64,000 nt of DNA from Rhynchopus euleeides (lineage: Eukaryota > Euglenozoa > Diplonemea > Diplonemida > Diplonemidae): assembly GCA_963210315.1 (NCBI GenBank), contig OY723264.1, positions 1,736,001 through 1,800,000 on the forward strand, given 5' to 3'. Below the pieces are notes generated by a model, which saw only the letters and a list, made by a program, of their open reading frames with translations, searched no databases and was not told where the DNA came from. Positions 9,014 through 20,352 of this stretch are shown here, one piece after another; position 1 is the stretch's first letter, and the number at the start of each line of letters is the position of its first letter. The translations under genes were made by a program, and so were the position numbers.

Positions 9014-10337
9014 CGTTACTGGGGGGGGTCAAATAATTGTAACCCCTACGATTATTTAGCGACGCGGTCTGTATAAATCGGGTGTCCCAAAATTTACAAA
9101 TTTTCAACGGTGGTGAATAATCGTAGGGGTTACGATTATTCACTTTTGGCAAAAATTTACCCGTTTTGCTGTTCAGAATGTCAATTGGTGGGGTGGGGGT
9201 GGGTGTGGGTCGCATTCTCGGCCTGTCTCACCGGTATTCCGTGCACACAGCAACAGCACCGGTGGAAACTGGCCATAGCACCCCGGTGGGCCACCAGGAG
9301 GGGAGGGACCCGGTGTGAGGCGCTTGAGTCATCCAGATGGGCACACGGTGGGGTCCAACACCCGATGTCGGACCCTGTGGGTGACCCGTTTTTTAGGTAC
9401 CCTCCACACCCAGTGCGCGCTCGACCGTCGAATGGTTTTTCTGGTCCCGTGCACTTCCCTGCCTGCCAACCACCCCCTCGACCCCATCCCCAGCACCAGA
9501 GCGTCGTTGGCTGGCGTGCGCGGGGCACGCGTCGAATACCGATGACGGGGCCTGTGTTCCTGGGGCGCTGACGAGGTCCGAAGGGATTGACGCCTTGGCT
9601 CAGTCCTTACGTTTGGATGAGGGCGTGGTTTTTGACGTAGCGGGAGCCCTCAAGAATACAGCACAGCTGCACCTGCTCTTGCGCCGTCTCCAGTTCGCAT
9701 AGTCCCTTCGTATGACGGTGACTGGGAGCCCTGGCTGTCCCGATCTATTTCAATGGCTGTATCAGTTTCCAGCCTAGTTCCCATGCTTGGGTGCTTGGCT
9801 CGGGTGCACCCTTCGAGGTGGTACAGAGAATGCAAAGAGAGTCCACAGGGGGGTCTGGGGGGCGGAGCCCCCCAGCCGCCGGAGGCCACGGTCGTGGACA
9901 TCTGTTCCTTGTGGGGTACAGTTTCTGGACTGTGTCCATCTTCCTGAGGTTGCGTATGGGCCACCCCAGAATTTTGGTGCCCCCCCCCCCCCCCCCCCAG
10001 GCTCACCCCACTGGCAGGGAACCTGGGGGCGGGGGGGCCTCAAACCATACTCTCTTCCACCCATTAAACTCGGGGCATGTGTGCTCCGACATGTGGGGTG
10101 ACTCAATCACTGGTCTATGACGACCGATTCTCCACTTTGTACAGCCTGAGTGGGATCCCTGCTGTTCCTGTTGCTTGATCTTCTGAGGAAAAGTCAGAAA
10201 TTTGGCCAAAAGTGAATAATCGTAACCCCTACGATAATTCAAAACAAATTTACGTATAAATGGCCCAGAAAATGTTGTACAATTAATCGCCCCCTTACGA
10301 TTATTCGACTACTTACGATTAATTGCCCCCCAGTAAA
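9014..10337. mobile_element. Non-autonomous element with inverted ATAATCGTAACCCC ends
   Basis: Near the left end are AATTGTAACCCCTACGATTA (about 9035) and GTGAATAATCGTAGGGGTTA with a following CACTTTTGGCAAAAATTT (about 9113-9160). The right end carries the reverse complement, AAATTTGGCCAAAAGTGAAT then AATCGTAACCCCTACGAT (about 10197-10228), plus further TTACGATTA words to about 10325. The outermost G-run and C-run (GTTACTGGGGGG / CCCCCCAGTAA) may be the tips. No transposase frame lies inside; an H module sits at 9844-9898. The tips are uncertain by some tens of bases. Confidence 0.6.
9844..9898 (-). repeat. H hairpin module
   Basis: Reverse-complement copy of the module described at 556-970, running from CACAGGGGGGTCTGGGGGGC to GGAGGCCACGG. 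It is inside the inverted-repeat element. Confidence 0.85.
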
Positions 10338-10518
10338 ACGGGTCCCGGAATTTCCGGAAAATGGCTGTTTTTTGGCCTTGGCGAAATTTCGCCCAAACTA
10401 TTGACCCAAACTTGTCTGGGCCCATAATCGGGTCCTGGTGGTCTGGAACTGTCCATTTTCGAAGGCAGTCGTGAGAAAATCGCGACGTTTCGCCCCGAAT
10501 TCTCACTCATGTGACCCC

Positions 10519-10754
10519 AAAAATTCACTAAACACGGAGTGTTTAGTGTTTTCAAAGGCCGGGGTCCCTCCCTCCCTCCCTCCCTCCCTCCCTCCCTCCC
10601 TCCCTCCCTCCCTCCCTCACCCCCCCCCAGGGGGGTTAATACCTGAAATTTCGTGACACCGCACGAACCGATGGATTCGATATCTGTGCCGAAAAAATGG
10701 TCACCGTGAATTTTTTGGGGGGTGTACGTATTCACCGTGATATGGGGCGTAGCT
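10519..10754 (+). repeat. Dispersed repeat T, copy 1
   Basis: Starts with the palindrome ACTAAACACGGAGTGTTTAGT and continues into a CCCT microsatellite of about 14 units. It then runs through GGGGGGTTAATACCTGAAAT to TGATATGGGGCGTAGCT. It is almost identical to 20912-21124 except for the CCCT copy number, suggesting recent spread or duplication. Confidence 0.85.
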
Positions 10755-11349
10755 GAGAAAAAGAGGTTTTATTCCCGGTAATATAGAACCTCAGCCAAAA
10801 TTGTGAGGAGCCGGGATCGTACAGTCATATTATTACCGGGCTGGAAAATTTTTTTCCCGGCTGGTTTTCAGCTAAATTTTGCAGGGAGCGGGAAATTTTC
10901 TATATTGGGCGGGAAATATAGTGATGTTCAGCGGGAAAATATAGTAAATGGCTGAAATCCCTGCTAAAAATCGCCGGGAAAATATAGTAAATTTTTCCCG
11001 GCCAAAAAGTGAAAATTTTCACCCAAAATTTTCACCCAAAAAAGGTAACTTTCAATGCAGGCACCCACATTTTGAGGGAAAGCCGGAATTGAAGGTTCTT
11101 TTATTATCGGCTAGTCAACCTCCACGACCGGGTTGGAGAACCCGCATTTGGTTCGATCAACGTACCTCGGTACAGAACCAAATAGTTTTTCTCCATGGAC
11201 GGTTTTGGAGGCTAGCCACGTTCTCGTTACCCCCCAACTACCCCCCTTTCTTGTGATACCTAAAGCACGGTCGACTCCTCCCTAGGTACAGATGGTATAA
11301 GTTGAATTCGGATGCACATCGCGCCCACTGTGGCGCACGTTAACGCTAA
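10755..11349. other. No gene; words of the GGGAAATATAG / CCCGGTAATATAG type
   Basis: Contains repeated GGGAAAATATAGTAAAT and CCCGGTAATATAG words similar to those in the inverted repeat at 17825-18000. No frame with recognisable content. Confidence 0.45.
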
Positions 11350-12310
11350 TGACTGTGTGATGAGCAACCGGCCCCATAAACAGGCGCCCGGCTCTGCCAA
11401 TGACCGTGTAGTGTGCAACCGGCCCCATAAACAGGCGCCCGGCTCTGCTGGTCAACGTGAGATGAGCAACCGACCCCTTAACTGGCGCTCGGCTCTGCCA
11501 ATGACCGTGTAGTGAGCAACCGACCCCTTAACCGGCGCTCGGCTCTGCTGGTCAGCGAGAGATGAGCAACCGACCCCTTAACTGGCGCTCGGCTCTGCCA
11601 ACGACCTTGTAGCGAGCAACCGACCCCTTAACTGGCGCTCGGCTCTGCCAATGACCGTGTAGTGAGCAACCGACCCCTTAACCGGCGCTCGGCTCTGCTG
11701 GTCAGCGTGAGATGAGCAACCGACCCCCTTAACTGGCGCTCGGCTCTGCCAACGACCGTGTAGTGAGCAACCGACCCCTTAACCGGCGCTCGGCTCTGCT
11801 GGTCAGCGAGAGATGAGCAACCGACCCCTTAACTGGCGCTCGGCTCTGCCAACGACCGTGTAGCGAGCAACCGACCCCTTAACTGACGCTCGGCTCTGCC
11901 AATGACCGTGTAGTGAGCAACCGACCCCTTAACCGGCGCTCGGCTCTGCTGGTCAGCGAGAGATGAGCAACCGACCCCTTAACTGGCGCTCGGCTCTGCC
12001 AACGACCGTGTAGTGAGCAACCGACCCCTTAACTGGCGCTCGGCTCTGCTGGTCAGCGTGAGATGAGCAACCGACCCCTTAACCGGCGCTCGGCTCTGCC
12101 AATGACCGTGTCGCGAGCAACCGACCCCTTAACTGGCGCTCAGCTCTGCTGGTCAGCGTGTGATGAGCAACCGTCCCCTTCGCTGGCGCCCGGCTCTACT
12201 AACGACCGTGTAGTGAGCGACCGGCCCCTTAACAGGCGCTCGGCTCTGCTGGTCAGCATGTAATGAGCAACCGGCCCCATAACAGGCGCCCGGCTCTGCT
12301 AGTCAACAGG
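11350..12310 (+). repeat. 50-bp tandem repeat array, about 19 units
   Basis: The unit is GAGCAACCGACCCCTTAACT plus GGCGCTCGGCTCTGCCAATG plus ACCGTGTAGT. Two unit types, ending TGCCAATGACCGTGTAGT or TGCTGGTCAGCGTGAGAT, are mixed along the array, hinting at an older 100-bp period. Units in the middle are near-identical; the edge units (CCCATAAACAGGCGCCCG) are more diverged. No spacers intervene, so it is a minisatellite and not a CRISPR array. Confidence 0.95.
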
Positions 12311-12340
12311 AGCAACTGGCCCCGGCACGGCCTCACACCT

Positions 12341-15300
12341 CATAATTCCCGAGGCACGGAGGTGACGCCCTCCTGACGCGCAAATGCCCGAGGCAATGAG
12401 GAGAAGCCCTCACATATCCTGTTCCCGACACAAGGAAGTGGTGCCTTCCCTCGAATACGGATCTCCGCGACAAGGAGTTGGATTTGAAGAGCCCGCTCGG
12501 CGTTCAGAGGCCCCCTTTGGTATGTGAACGCTCGACGACTGGAGGGGTCACCCCCTCCTTCATGTGGGAACGCTCGGCATTCGTCAGCAACGCCCTCCTT
12601 GGGTATGGGAACGCTCAGCGTCTGGAGGAGACACTCTCCTGTGTGTGACTACTCGGTATTCGGAGATGACACTTTCCTTTGCATGTAGGCGTCCAACATT
12701 CGAAGACGGGAGACCCTTTCATGGCAGCATTGGAGGCAGGAAGTGTCATCGCCTCGTGCCCATGTGGTCGGCAGATGTAGATGGCAACCCTCAGGCAGTG
12801 TGGGTGACCGCACGGCTCTCGGGGGCTCACCACGGCTCTCGGGGGCTCACCGCCTACCTGGCGTATGCGTGCCCGTAAACCGGTTCAGACGCGCTCCCCT
12901 CTTGGTATACACGACAGGTCAGAGAGAAGATACCCTCATTGTACTCGGACGCCCAGGGTATGGAGATGCCAGCGCAGTCGGCTATCTGACAGAGCAGCCA
13001 GGCAGGTGTGTTATTGGCCCCGACGTCGAATGGAGCCATGGCAGGCACACAGCGAAGGACGCGTCCGGCTCTCCACTCACAGCATCCGTACCCGCGGGTC
13101 CACCTGTCGCTACCGGCTGCGTCCACTCAACACGCCTTACCCCGGCCCACATGAGTATGCCTGACATGTACACCCTGGAGAGCTACGCCGATCTCGCTGT
13201 CGATGGCAGGTGCTGTGTCGCAGAGCGACCTACCCAACCCCTCCGCCACCTGCTGGAGGCGTCTGGGGAATCACACCTCAAGCTCATCATCCGATACGGC
13301 TAGCCTACTCCCTGGATACCCCCTGCTGCGCCCCCTACAACTCCACTTCGACCCCCCCACTACCTCTGATGTTCCTAGCAGTACCGCTGATGTCTCTTCG
13401 ACACCCACGTATAGAAACCCGAACCACCGCGCCCTCTCAGCCTGTCACATGGATGAATCTTTCCCCCGATCGGCTCGGTCAGTATGCCCGTCACACCCTG
13501 CAAGTGAGATAGGAGCCTTTAGCAAGCTCTCGTCACAAGCGCCCATCAGCTGACCAGTAATAGGGCTGTGCCAAGACGTCATGAGCCTGTGGCTTCAGAC
13601 ACGTGCTGACCTAGACTATCCCCGGGTTGAGACAGTAGCGATCACGGGCAGGCGCTCAGTGAAGTCTGCGCCGCTTGACGAAGATCCACGCCGTGTCCCT
13701 CCCGTGGCTGCATCTCTGGGGACCGAAAAGGAATCATCATGCCAGGGTAAATCCGGGCATCACCGGCGCGCTGTTCCCGGCAGCGACCTCTCTGCTCTTA
13801 ACGACACTTCAATTGCTGCCAAAGGCATCTACGACTCCCGCCGATGCACCTCCGATATGGTGATTGAACGCCGCAAGGGATACGGGATGCCACATCATGC
13901 GTGTACTAAGGAATGACAGGTCAAACGCAACAGACGCCTCGCAACCCCAAAGACGCTGAGGTGCTGACATGTAGGGAGGAAAACTCATCCCTACAGGAGA
14001 ACGCCTTCGACCCCCTCTCGATCGCCGCTTATCCGCCGATCTCGCAGATGCGTGGCCATCCGCGGTGGCGCCGACCTCTCACGACGTCTTCATCCGCAGG
14101 GATTGCCCCCTCCCTTTGTGGTCCCTCGGCTGCGGCCGGATGCTCAACTGTGCCCCCATCCACGCCGACCCCAGGGTTCGCACAAGGCCGCTCTGCGGTG
14201 GCGCGTGACCTGTCATGGCGTCAGTAACCTCCCGTTGTATCTGACCCCTTAGACGAGGACCGTAAACCCCGAGATAGAAACCCTTCGCGGCCAGGCGAAC
14301 GAGGATGTCGAACAACCCCAGGCCTCACAGGGAAGTTGCACGAAGCGTCTCCGCCACGAAAGATACCCGCAACGTATGGACGTGCAGAGCACCGCGCGCA
14401 GGCTGCGGAGATCCAACGAGAGGCGATTCTCTGGGACGGCAGGGCCGTCGAAGAGACAGGGTGGCGATGCTCGCCTCGATGCCCAGCAGAGCGTGAGGTT
14501 CACTCCGACGCACTTGAATGTGCACCCTCACACCTGAAGAAGGACGGGGAGTTGGTACTGGCAGAAGATTCGTGATGCCGCATATCAAGCTGCTGGGATG
14601 CGCCTTGGAGTACGCCGATGACGGATAACGGTAGTCTGATCAAACGTTCCTGCTCGACACACAAGACGAGGCGAGAAAGACAGCGATCGGTCCAATGAGG
14701 CTCATTCCTCGACGTATGGCGCAGCGCATAGCGCGCTGCGGATGCTGACGATCTGAAGTAGGTGGGTTTGCTGCCCCGCGTCAGAGGCGACAGATGTGGA
14801 GCTGGCACACAACGCAACGCCCCTCGACACCAGAATACCGTGAGGAACCACACCCGTCGAGCAGGCCGCGTATCAACAAACAAAGGGATCTCAAATCACG
14901 GAGACCCTCAACACCTACCTCGTGTGCAGCCCAGGACCGGAAGCTGTCCACGGCCAGATCAGCTCCCTAAAGCAACTATCGACGCATCCTTGTGCATGAT
15001 CTTCGACCCTGAGGAATAGCAGCCTAGGTATCGCAGTTGCACAGATACATCGTAACCACGCACCAGACATGCGTGACCTCCATCGGTGACGACTCCTTCT
15101 GCTCTGATGCCGAGACAAGGAGGCGACCTCCGTCCGGGAACGCGGAGGTGAAGCCATCCTTTTTGTGACCGCGCCCACGACACGAAGGTGACGTCCATCC
15201 TTTGCAATATGAGCGCCCGAGGTGCGGACGTGAAGTCCTATTGAGAACACCAGGGACGTGAATGTGACGCCCCTCTCTTACGATAGCTTCCTAGGCATGG

Positions 15301-17280
15301 ACGCGATATCCGTATTATGAATATCTAGTACGGAGGCGACGCCCTCCTTTTGATAGTACCCGATACGCGGAAGTGCCGTCCTCATTTCCCGACAGGTATG
15401 TTCTCGTCCCTACATCGACCTCGAAGCAACTCTCCGGGCAATCAGGCATGAGGATACCTGTTTCACGCGCACAACCGGTTCCTCTTCCTTATACCGGCAA
15501 ATGTCTCATCCCGATCGGGCATGGAGATGGACGCCCCCCCCCCCCCCCCCAGTTGTGTGTGTAACATCGGATCCTCGCGCTGATGGTTTGAGCCAGTGCA
15601 CCCGCTGCACTAGATACTCCCACCACAATGAGCCAGCGGCGACCAGCAGTGCACTCTCGGCCACGACAAGCCCGAAGCTGCGGACGACAACGAAAAGGTC
15701 AACCCGGCGCATGAGTAAGGAAGCACCCGCCGGGAGGCATGGCAGGCCTAGCGACATGCTCGACACCAAGCCACTGCGCAGCAATTTGGATCCCTGTATA
15801 CCGAGCTTCTGCAAGGAACCCTCAGGTGCACGGAGGTGATGAGGATAGACAGCAGACGAGCAGATACTCCGCATCGCAGCACCCGGGGGCCTTGTCTCGA
15901 AGGACTCGAAACGGACCTACGTGTGTTGACCCCTTCGTCACCGTGTCAAACACATTCAGCTTAAGAGGGACCTCGCAAAACAGCTGCTGATGCCTGCGTT
16001 CACGCCGAATCTGCCCGCGTCGTGGCCCCCGATACAAAGCTGGGTGATGTGACGAGTGTATTCACCGATGTGCGCTCCGCAACGCCGATATGAGAGGCGT
16101 GAAGCGTACCATGTCAACCCACACGATCCGCTGTCTCATGCAGGCCTGCATAGGCTATGAAGTGAAAATCATTGGAGATGCCTCCATGGTGGCCTTCGTC
16201 AACCCTGCGTCCGGTGTGAACTCCGCCATCCGTACGCGCCCTGCTGTCTGCGAAGGCCCAGGCGCAAGAAGCCGAGTAGCGATACAATACGAATTACCGC
16301 CACTACATCATGATGATCAGAAGCTGATGAAAACATCGCACCCATACCTGGTGCGAACTGGCGAAGTTGTCTGCGATTGACAGTTCGTCGGTGGACGATT
16401 CCTGCTCTCTGAGACGACTGCGCGGGGCCTGGACAACGGTGCATGAATCACGCGGTCACCTGGGCGAACGGACCTCTCAGATCGACCCTACGTGGTATGA
16501 CCGTCAGACTAACATAATCCCTGTTTACGTCGAATGTCGACGAGCCCGTCCAGACGACGACTCTATCCTACATATCGATGCGCGGAAAATACTGCTCCCC
16601 AGCTGACCGACGACAGTGAACTTCTCGGAGATACTACAGCCGGCGCTAATACACTAGACTGGATCCAGATCGATGATACCCATATATCCTCCCACATGCC
16701 CCGCTGAACGATCGTGGACCAACCGCTTCGCCACCACAGAGTTCATCAGCTGTCCCAACTGTCCGCTAAGCCTGCAGCCTGCGCAGACCGACAATGTGAC
16801 CCACGCGATCGGTGCGATATCACAACGCAGGATGGTATCTACTACTCCTGCATCCTGCGTTGAGACACATGGGTCTGGACTACAACCGCCGACTACGTCT
16901 GCTGGAGATCGGATGTCTCAAGGCCAGATCCCGACCCTGACAACACCTGATGACTACTGCGCTACTCCCTTGTATGAGCGAGACTGCGATGGGATCAGGT
17001 CGCCCATAGAGAGCAGCGAAGGGATGACAAGTCTTCTCTATGGGCCACCTGTATGTCCTCAATATCGATCGAGCCAGGCGGCAACTAATGACAATCCACG
17101 GACCGCCTGGCTTCTCGATATGTCCCATCGCAGACGAGGTATCAGGTGCATACCAATGCATATATGTATTATCTTGATGGATGTGCATACCGAAAGATGT
17201 CTATCAATATGTTGGAACAACCTTACGTGTGTGGTAAAGGATGTTGAGGATAGAGAGATCCGAAACATCAACAAGCTGGA
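12341..17280. repeat. Long gene-free tract with patches of decayed 38-42 bp hairpin repeats
   Basis: At 12350-12760 and again at about 15070-15400 successive segments follow the pattern GGAGGTGACGCCCTCCTT, then 15-20 variable bases, then an ACGCTCGG-like word. Each segment has self-complementary GGAGG and CCTCC arms. Between the patches the signal fades, yet base composition stays even and there are almost no long homopolymers except the C-run near 15537, unlike the rest of the window. Frames stay below about 250 codons and none resembles a protein. Probably an old, decayed extension of a minisatellite; other origins are possible. Confidence 0.5.
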
Positions 17281-17824
17281 GTTGACCCTCGATAATAAAA
17301 TGCCAAAAAATTCCAAAAATTTGGAAATTTTTGCATTTTCGGCCCCAAAAACCGAAAAATGGCTGGTTTCTGACCAAACAGGCCTTCCTGTCACAGGAAT
17401 GTCGCCTAGATCGTGAGCTGTGGCTGTTGTGGGCGGGGAAGGCTGCAAGAAGGGCAGAACGTCCATTTCCTGGCGGTGCTCAGTCAGGAAATGCACGAGG
17501 AAGTACCCTCACGGCCCACACATCAGAAGATATCACCCAACTTCATGACACACTCGAGAATCAGGGCACAGAAGCCCACCGAGGACAACTTTTGTTGTCA
17601 GGAGCACACAGACAAGATGCCGCTCACACAGTCTGCTCAACATACTCGAGAATACAGTGCCCGAGGCCCCAGGGATCTGCCAGGAGAAGCTCCAGGGTAA
17701 ATGATCAGCATCTGTAGCCCCAGCGTCGCAGGATTGGGGGTGCAAAGTATCGGGAGACACCTCTCCCACACACCCTTCCCTCTCCCAACAGGCCTCCAAG
17801 TTGCTCCTCACAATTTTGACCTCG
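17281..17824. other. No gene recognised
   Basis: Short stretch between the decayed repeat tract and the large hairpin. It contains AAAAATTCCAAAAATTTGG-type words at the start; frames are short and without domains. Confidence 0.45.
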
Positions 17825-18000
17825 GTCTATATTACCGGGAATAAAATCACAAATTACCGGTAAATATAGGGAATATTTCCCCTCGGGGCCTGTCCAGCCC
17901 CTCGGATTTTTGATTTCCCTCGCTTCGCTCGGGAAATCAACCACCTCGGGGCTGGACAGGCCCCTCGGGGAAATATAGTCCCTATATTTCCCGGTAATAT
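17825..18000. repeat. Large imperfect inverted repeat
   Basis: Arms CTATATTACCGGG (about 17827) and CCCGGTAATATATA (about 17987) flank an inner pair, CCTCGGGGCCTGTCCAGCCC (about 17881) and GGGCTGGACAGGCCCCTCGG (about 17947). At the centre is a smaller hairpin, GATTTCCCTCGCTTCGCTCG followed by GGAAATC. It ends directly at the TA-flanked MITE that begins at 18002. Confidence 0.8.
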
Positions 18001-18001
18001 A

Positions 18002-18350
18002 TACCGTATACGTAAATATTTTGGAACGTAAATATTATGGAACGTAATTATTATGGAACGTAAATATTTTGGAACGCTGGTGGGTTGGCGTTCCAGATTT
18101 TTTTCGTTCCATAATATTTACAGGGCTTTCTGCGACTCGGGGACTTGGACCAGGTGATCGGACGGCATACAGAGTCCCTGACGGGACCTACTCGTGCACT
18201 TTTCGCGCGATTCCTGAGGCAAGCCATCCTCACCACCGAGTCCCCAACTGGCCCTGTAAATATTATGGAACGTAAATATTATGGAACGGACCGGGCAAAA
18301 ATGGGCCCGTTCCATAATATTTACGTTCCATAATATTTACGTATACGGTA
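18002..18350 (+). mobile_element. TA-flanked MITE, family M1 (copy 1)
   Basis: Terminal inverted repeats start CCGTATACGTAAATATT and contain tandem GTAAATATTATGGAACG words; both ends are flanked by TA. The interior (GCTTTCTGCGACTCGGGGAC ... GGGACTCGGTGG on the other strand) is shared with copies at 26419-26751, 27295-27627 and 47808-48140, which lie in the opposite orientation. At about 330-350 bp it has no transposase; the 60-68 codon frames seen in every copy are a by-product of sequence identity. TA duplication suggests mobilisation by a Tc1/mariner-like enzyme. Confidence 0.9.
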
Positions 18351-18356
18351 GCTATA

Positions 18357-18460
18357 ATTACTTCCCGGCCGAACCCAATTTCGATTTTTTTGGCTGAAAA
18401 ATGGGTGAATGCGGCTGGAGCAGGCCGGACCGGTCACCCGGAAATTCCCCATTTTTGCCC
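18357..18460 (+). repeat. Dispersed repeat U, copy 1
   Basis: Shares TTCCCGGCCGAACCCAATTT, then GATTTTTTTGG, a GAAAAATGGGTGAATGCGG box and a GGCCGGACCGG box with 21139-21250. About 100 bp; no coding content. Confidence 0.75.
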
Positions 18461-19240
18461 TCCAGAGGTGGTTTTTTCACACCAATAATCCGGCTTCTGC
18501 TAAGGGGACCAGGTGTGGCTCTATTTTGGGGGTATTTTGGCCGATTTTCGAAATCCTATTTTGGTTTTTTTGCACTTTTTTTTGGGTGCTTTTTTGCACG
18601 ATTTCTGTGCCTCAGACACAGATTTTGGTGTGAGTTTTGCGCTATTTTGATTCACTCGGCCTCACCGATGCATACGATTCGAAAAAATGGCGAAAAAATC
18701 GCTATCAACAACGGTGAACGAATGGAGGTAGATGGGGAAGTGGAAGGACACAGCACGCCCTCCCACTGCTCGCCACCTGTACACTACCTCTCTGTTCAAG
18801 GCGGTCAGTGCCTCTTGATGCTGCACACAAATCACTGTACATCCCAGGGCGCCTTCCTTGTGAGAATAGCGGAACCTCTGCGTTGCAGTTTGGTGGTTGA
18901 GGCCGGCGGTGGTGACTCACTTTGGTGACTGTGCTTCCTTCCCCCTGAGCTCGACCAGATCCAGGTCGACCTGGTGCTGTGTGGCTCCGGTGTGGTATCT
19001 CCTTGCTTCCTCGCACACATACACGTGGTTCCTCGCCACGGATGCCCACCAAGTGAACCCGAAACATATCACGGGCCCCGACGACCCTTTCGAGATGTCA
19101 TAGCCGCAAGCCCGCAAACCCGATCGCATTCGCAAGGTGTTCGTCTCTGAGAGATTAGGCTCGGCCCAGCCTCCCGCGAGGTGTGAACCGATATGCCCAG
19201 CCCCGTACGCGCAAGCTTGGCTCCAAGACCAGGCACAAGC
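18461..19240. other. No gene recognised
   Basis: A frame of 175 codons at 18401-18928 and overlapping minus frames are present but show no domain and no conserved neighbours. Nothing else was seen. Confidence 0.4.
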
Positions 19241-19420
19241 CACAGGGGGGTCTGGGGGGCGGAGCCCCCCAGCCGCCGGAGGCCACGGTAGCGAACGTCT
19301 GTTGGCCTGGCTCCATAGTCGCATACGCTCAAGTACAACACAACTGACAGATAGCACATGTCGCATGGGGGGGTCTGGGGGGTTCCGCCCCCCAGCCGCC
19401 GGAGGCCACGGTAGTGAACA
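19241..19420 (-). repeat. Two H hairpin modules in reverse orientation
   Basis: At about 19241-19296 and 19364-19420. Both run from GGGGGGTCTGGGGGG to GCCGGAGGCCACGG, followed by AGCGAACGTCTGTTGG or AGTGAACATCTGTTGG. This matches the flank of the forward copies (TGTTCACTACCGTGG) and so shows that the repeated unit extends beyond the hairpin. Confidence 0.85.
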
Positions 19421-19671
19421 TCTGTTGGTTTGAGCTCGAGAGCAAGCCTCTCACACCACCGCCCTCCGACCCCCCTCTCCACCCCCAGGTGCAAATTTTT
19501 TTTGCATCCGGAAAATGTGTTCTTTTGACTGTTTGAGCACATCCAAGACCGGGAACATAAAAATTTTCGGCCAATACCAAGTAGGGTCACTATAAAATCC
19601 AAAGGAAAAAAGTGCAAAAAAAAATATTTTTTCCCCAAATTCCTATTTTCATTCCGTGAAATAGATACACG

Positions 19672-19790
19672 CCTGAAGGGGACCTTTTCGATTTTTTTTT
19701 TCGGAAACCCCTATTTTTCACTTTTGAGCCCGATTTCGAAGGAATTTTTGAGTTTTGAGCTCATTTTGTGCAATTAAACGCGTCACTCAG
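19672..19790 (+). repeat. Dispersed repeat S, copy 2
   Basis: AGGGGACCTTTTCGATTTTT, then TTTGAGCCCGATTTCGAAGG, then AACGCGTCACT, in the same order as 8905-9013. Confidence 0.7.
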
Positions 19791-19819
19791 GTTTTTCCCC
19801 CGGACCCCTCGGTGACTCC

Positions 19820-20352
19820 TCCAGACTTGGTCGGGCTTGGAAGTTGGTTCGTAGTTTTGACCACCAATGCCTAATGTGTTGGCAGTCTTGTTTGACTGGT
19901 GCTTGCAGTACGCGGTGGCGGGCGGACCGGGCCGGAGGGGGCGCGAAGCGCCCCCGTCCGCGCGAAGCGCGGCCGGCCCGGTCCGCCCGCCACCGCGTAC
20001 TGCAAGCACCAGTCAAACACGGCCGCCGCAGAGATGCAACAAAAAGCTTCCGTCGAGGTACCACCAGCGAGCTTGGTCCGCCTTGGAAGTTGGTTCGTAG
20101 TTTTGACCACCAATGCCTAATGTGTTGGCAGTCTTGTTTGACTGGTGCTTGCAGTACGCGGTGGCGGGAGGACCGGGCCGGCCGCGCTTCGCGCGGACGG
20201 GGGCGCTTCGCGCCCCCTCCGGCCCGGTCCTCCCGCCACCGCGTACTGCAAGCACCAGTCAAACACGGCCGCCGCAGAGATGCAACAAAAAGCTTCCGTC
20301 GAGGTACCACCAGCGAGCTTGGTCCGGCTTGGAAGTTGGTTCGTAGTTTTGC
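19820..20352. repeat. Tandem duplication of a large palindrome with an inverted core
   Basis: A unit of about 254 bases (TTGGAAGTTGGTTCGTAGTT ... CCACCAGCGAGCTTGGTCCG) is present twice, followed by a partial third start. Inside each unit, arms containing TTTGACTGGTGCTTGCAGTA and CGCGGTGGCGGG pair with their reverse complements and flank a core of GCGCGAAGCGC-type hairpins. The core of unit 2 is the reverse complement of the core of unit 1, while the outer parts stay in the same orientation. Open frames on both strands follow from the palindromes and are not genes. Confidence 0.9.

Noticed and set aside
11350-12310. CRISPR array
   Set aside because: No unique spacers; units follow each other directly, and the host is eukaryotic.
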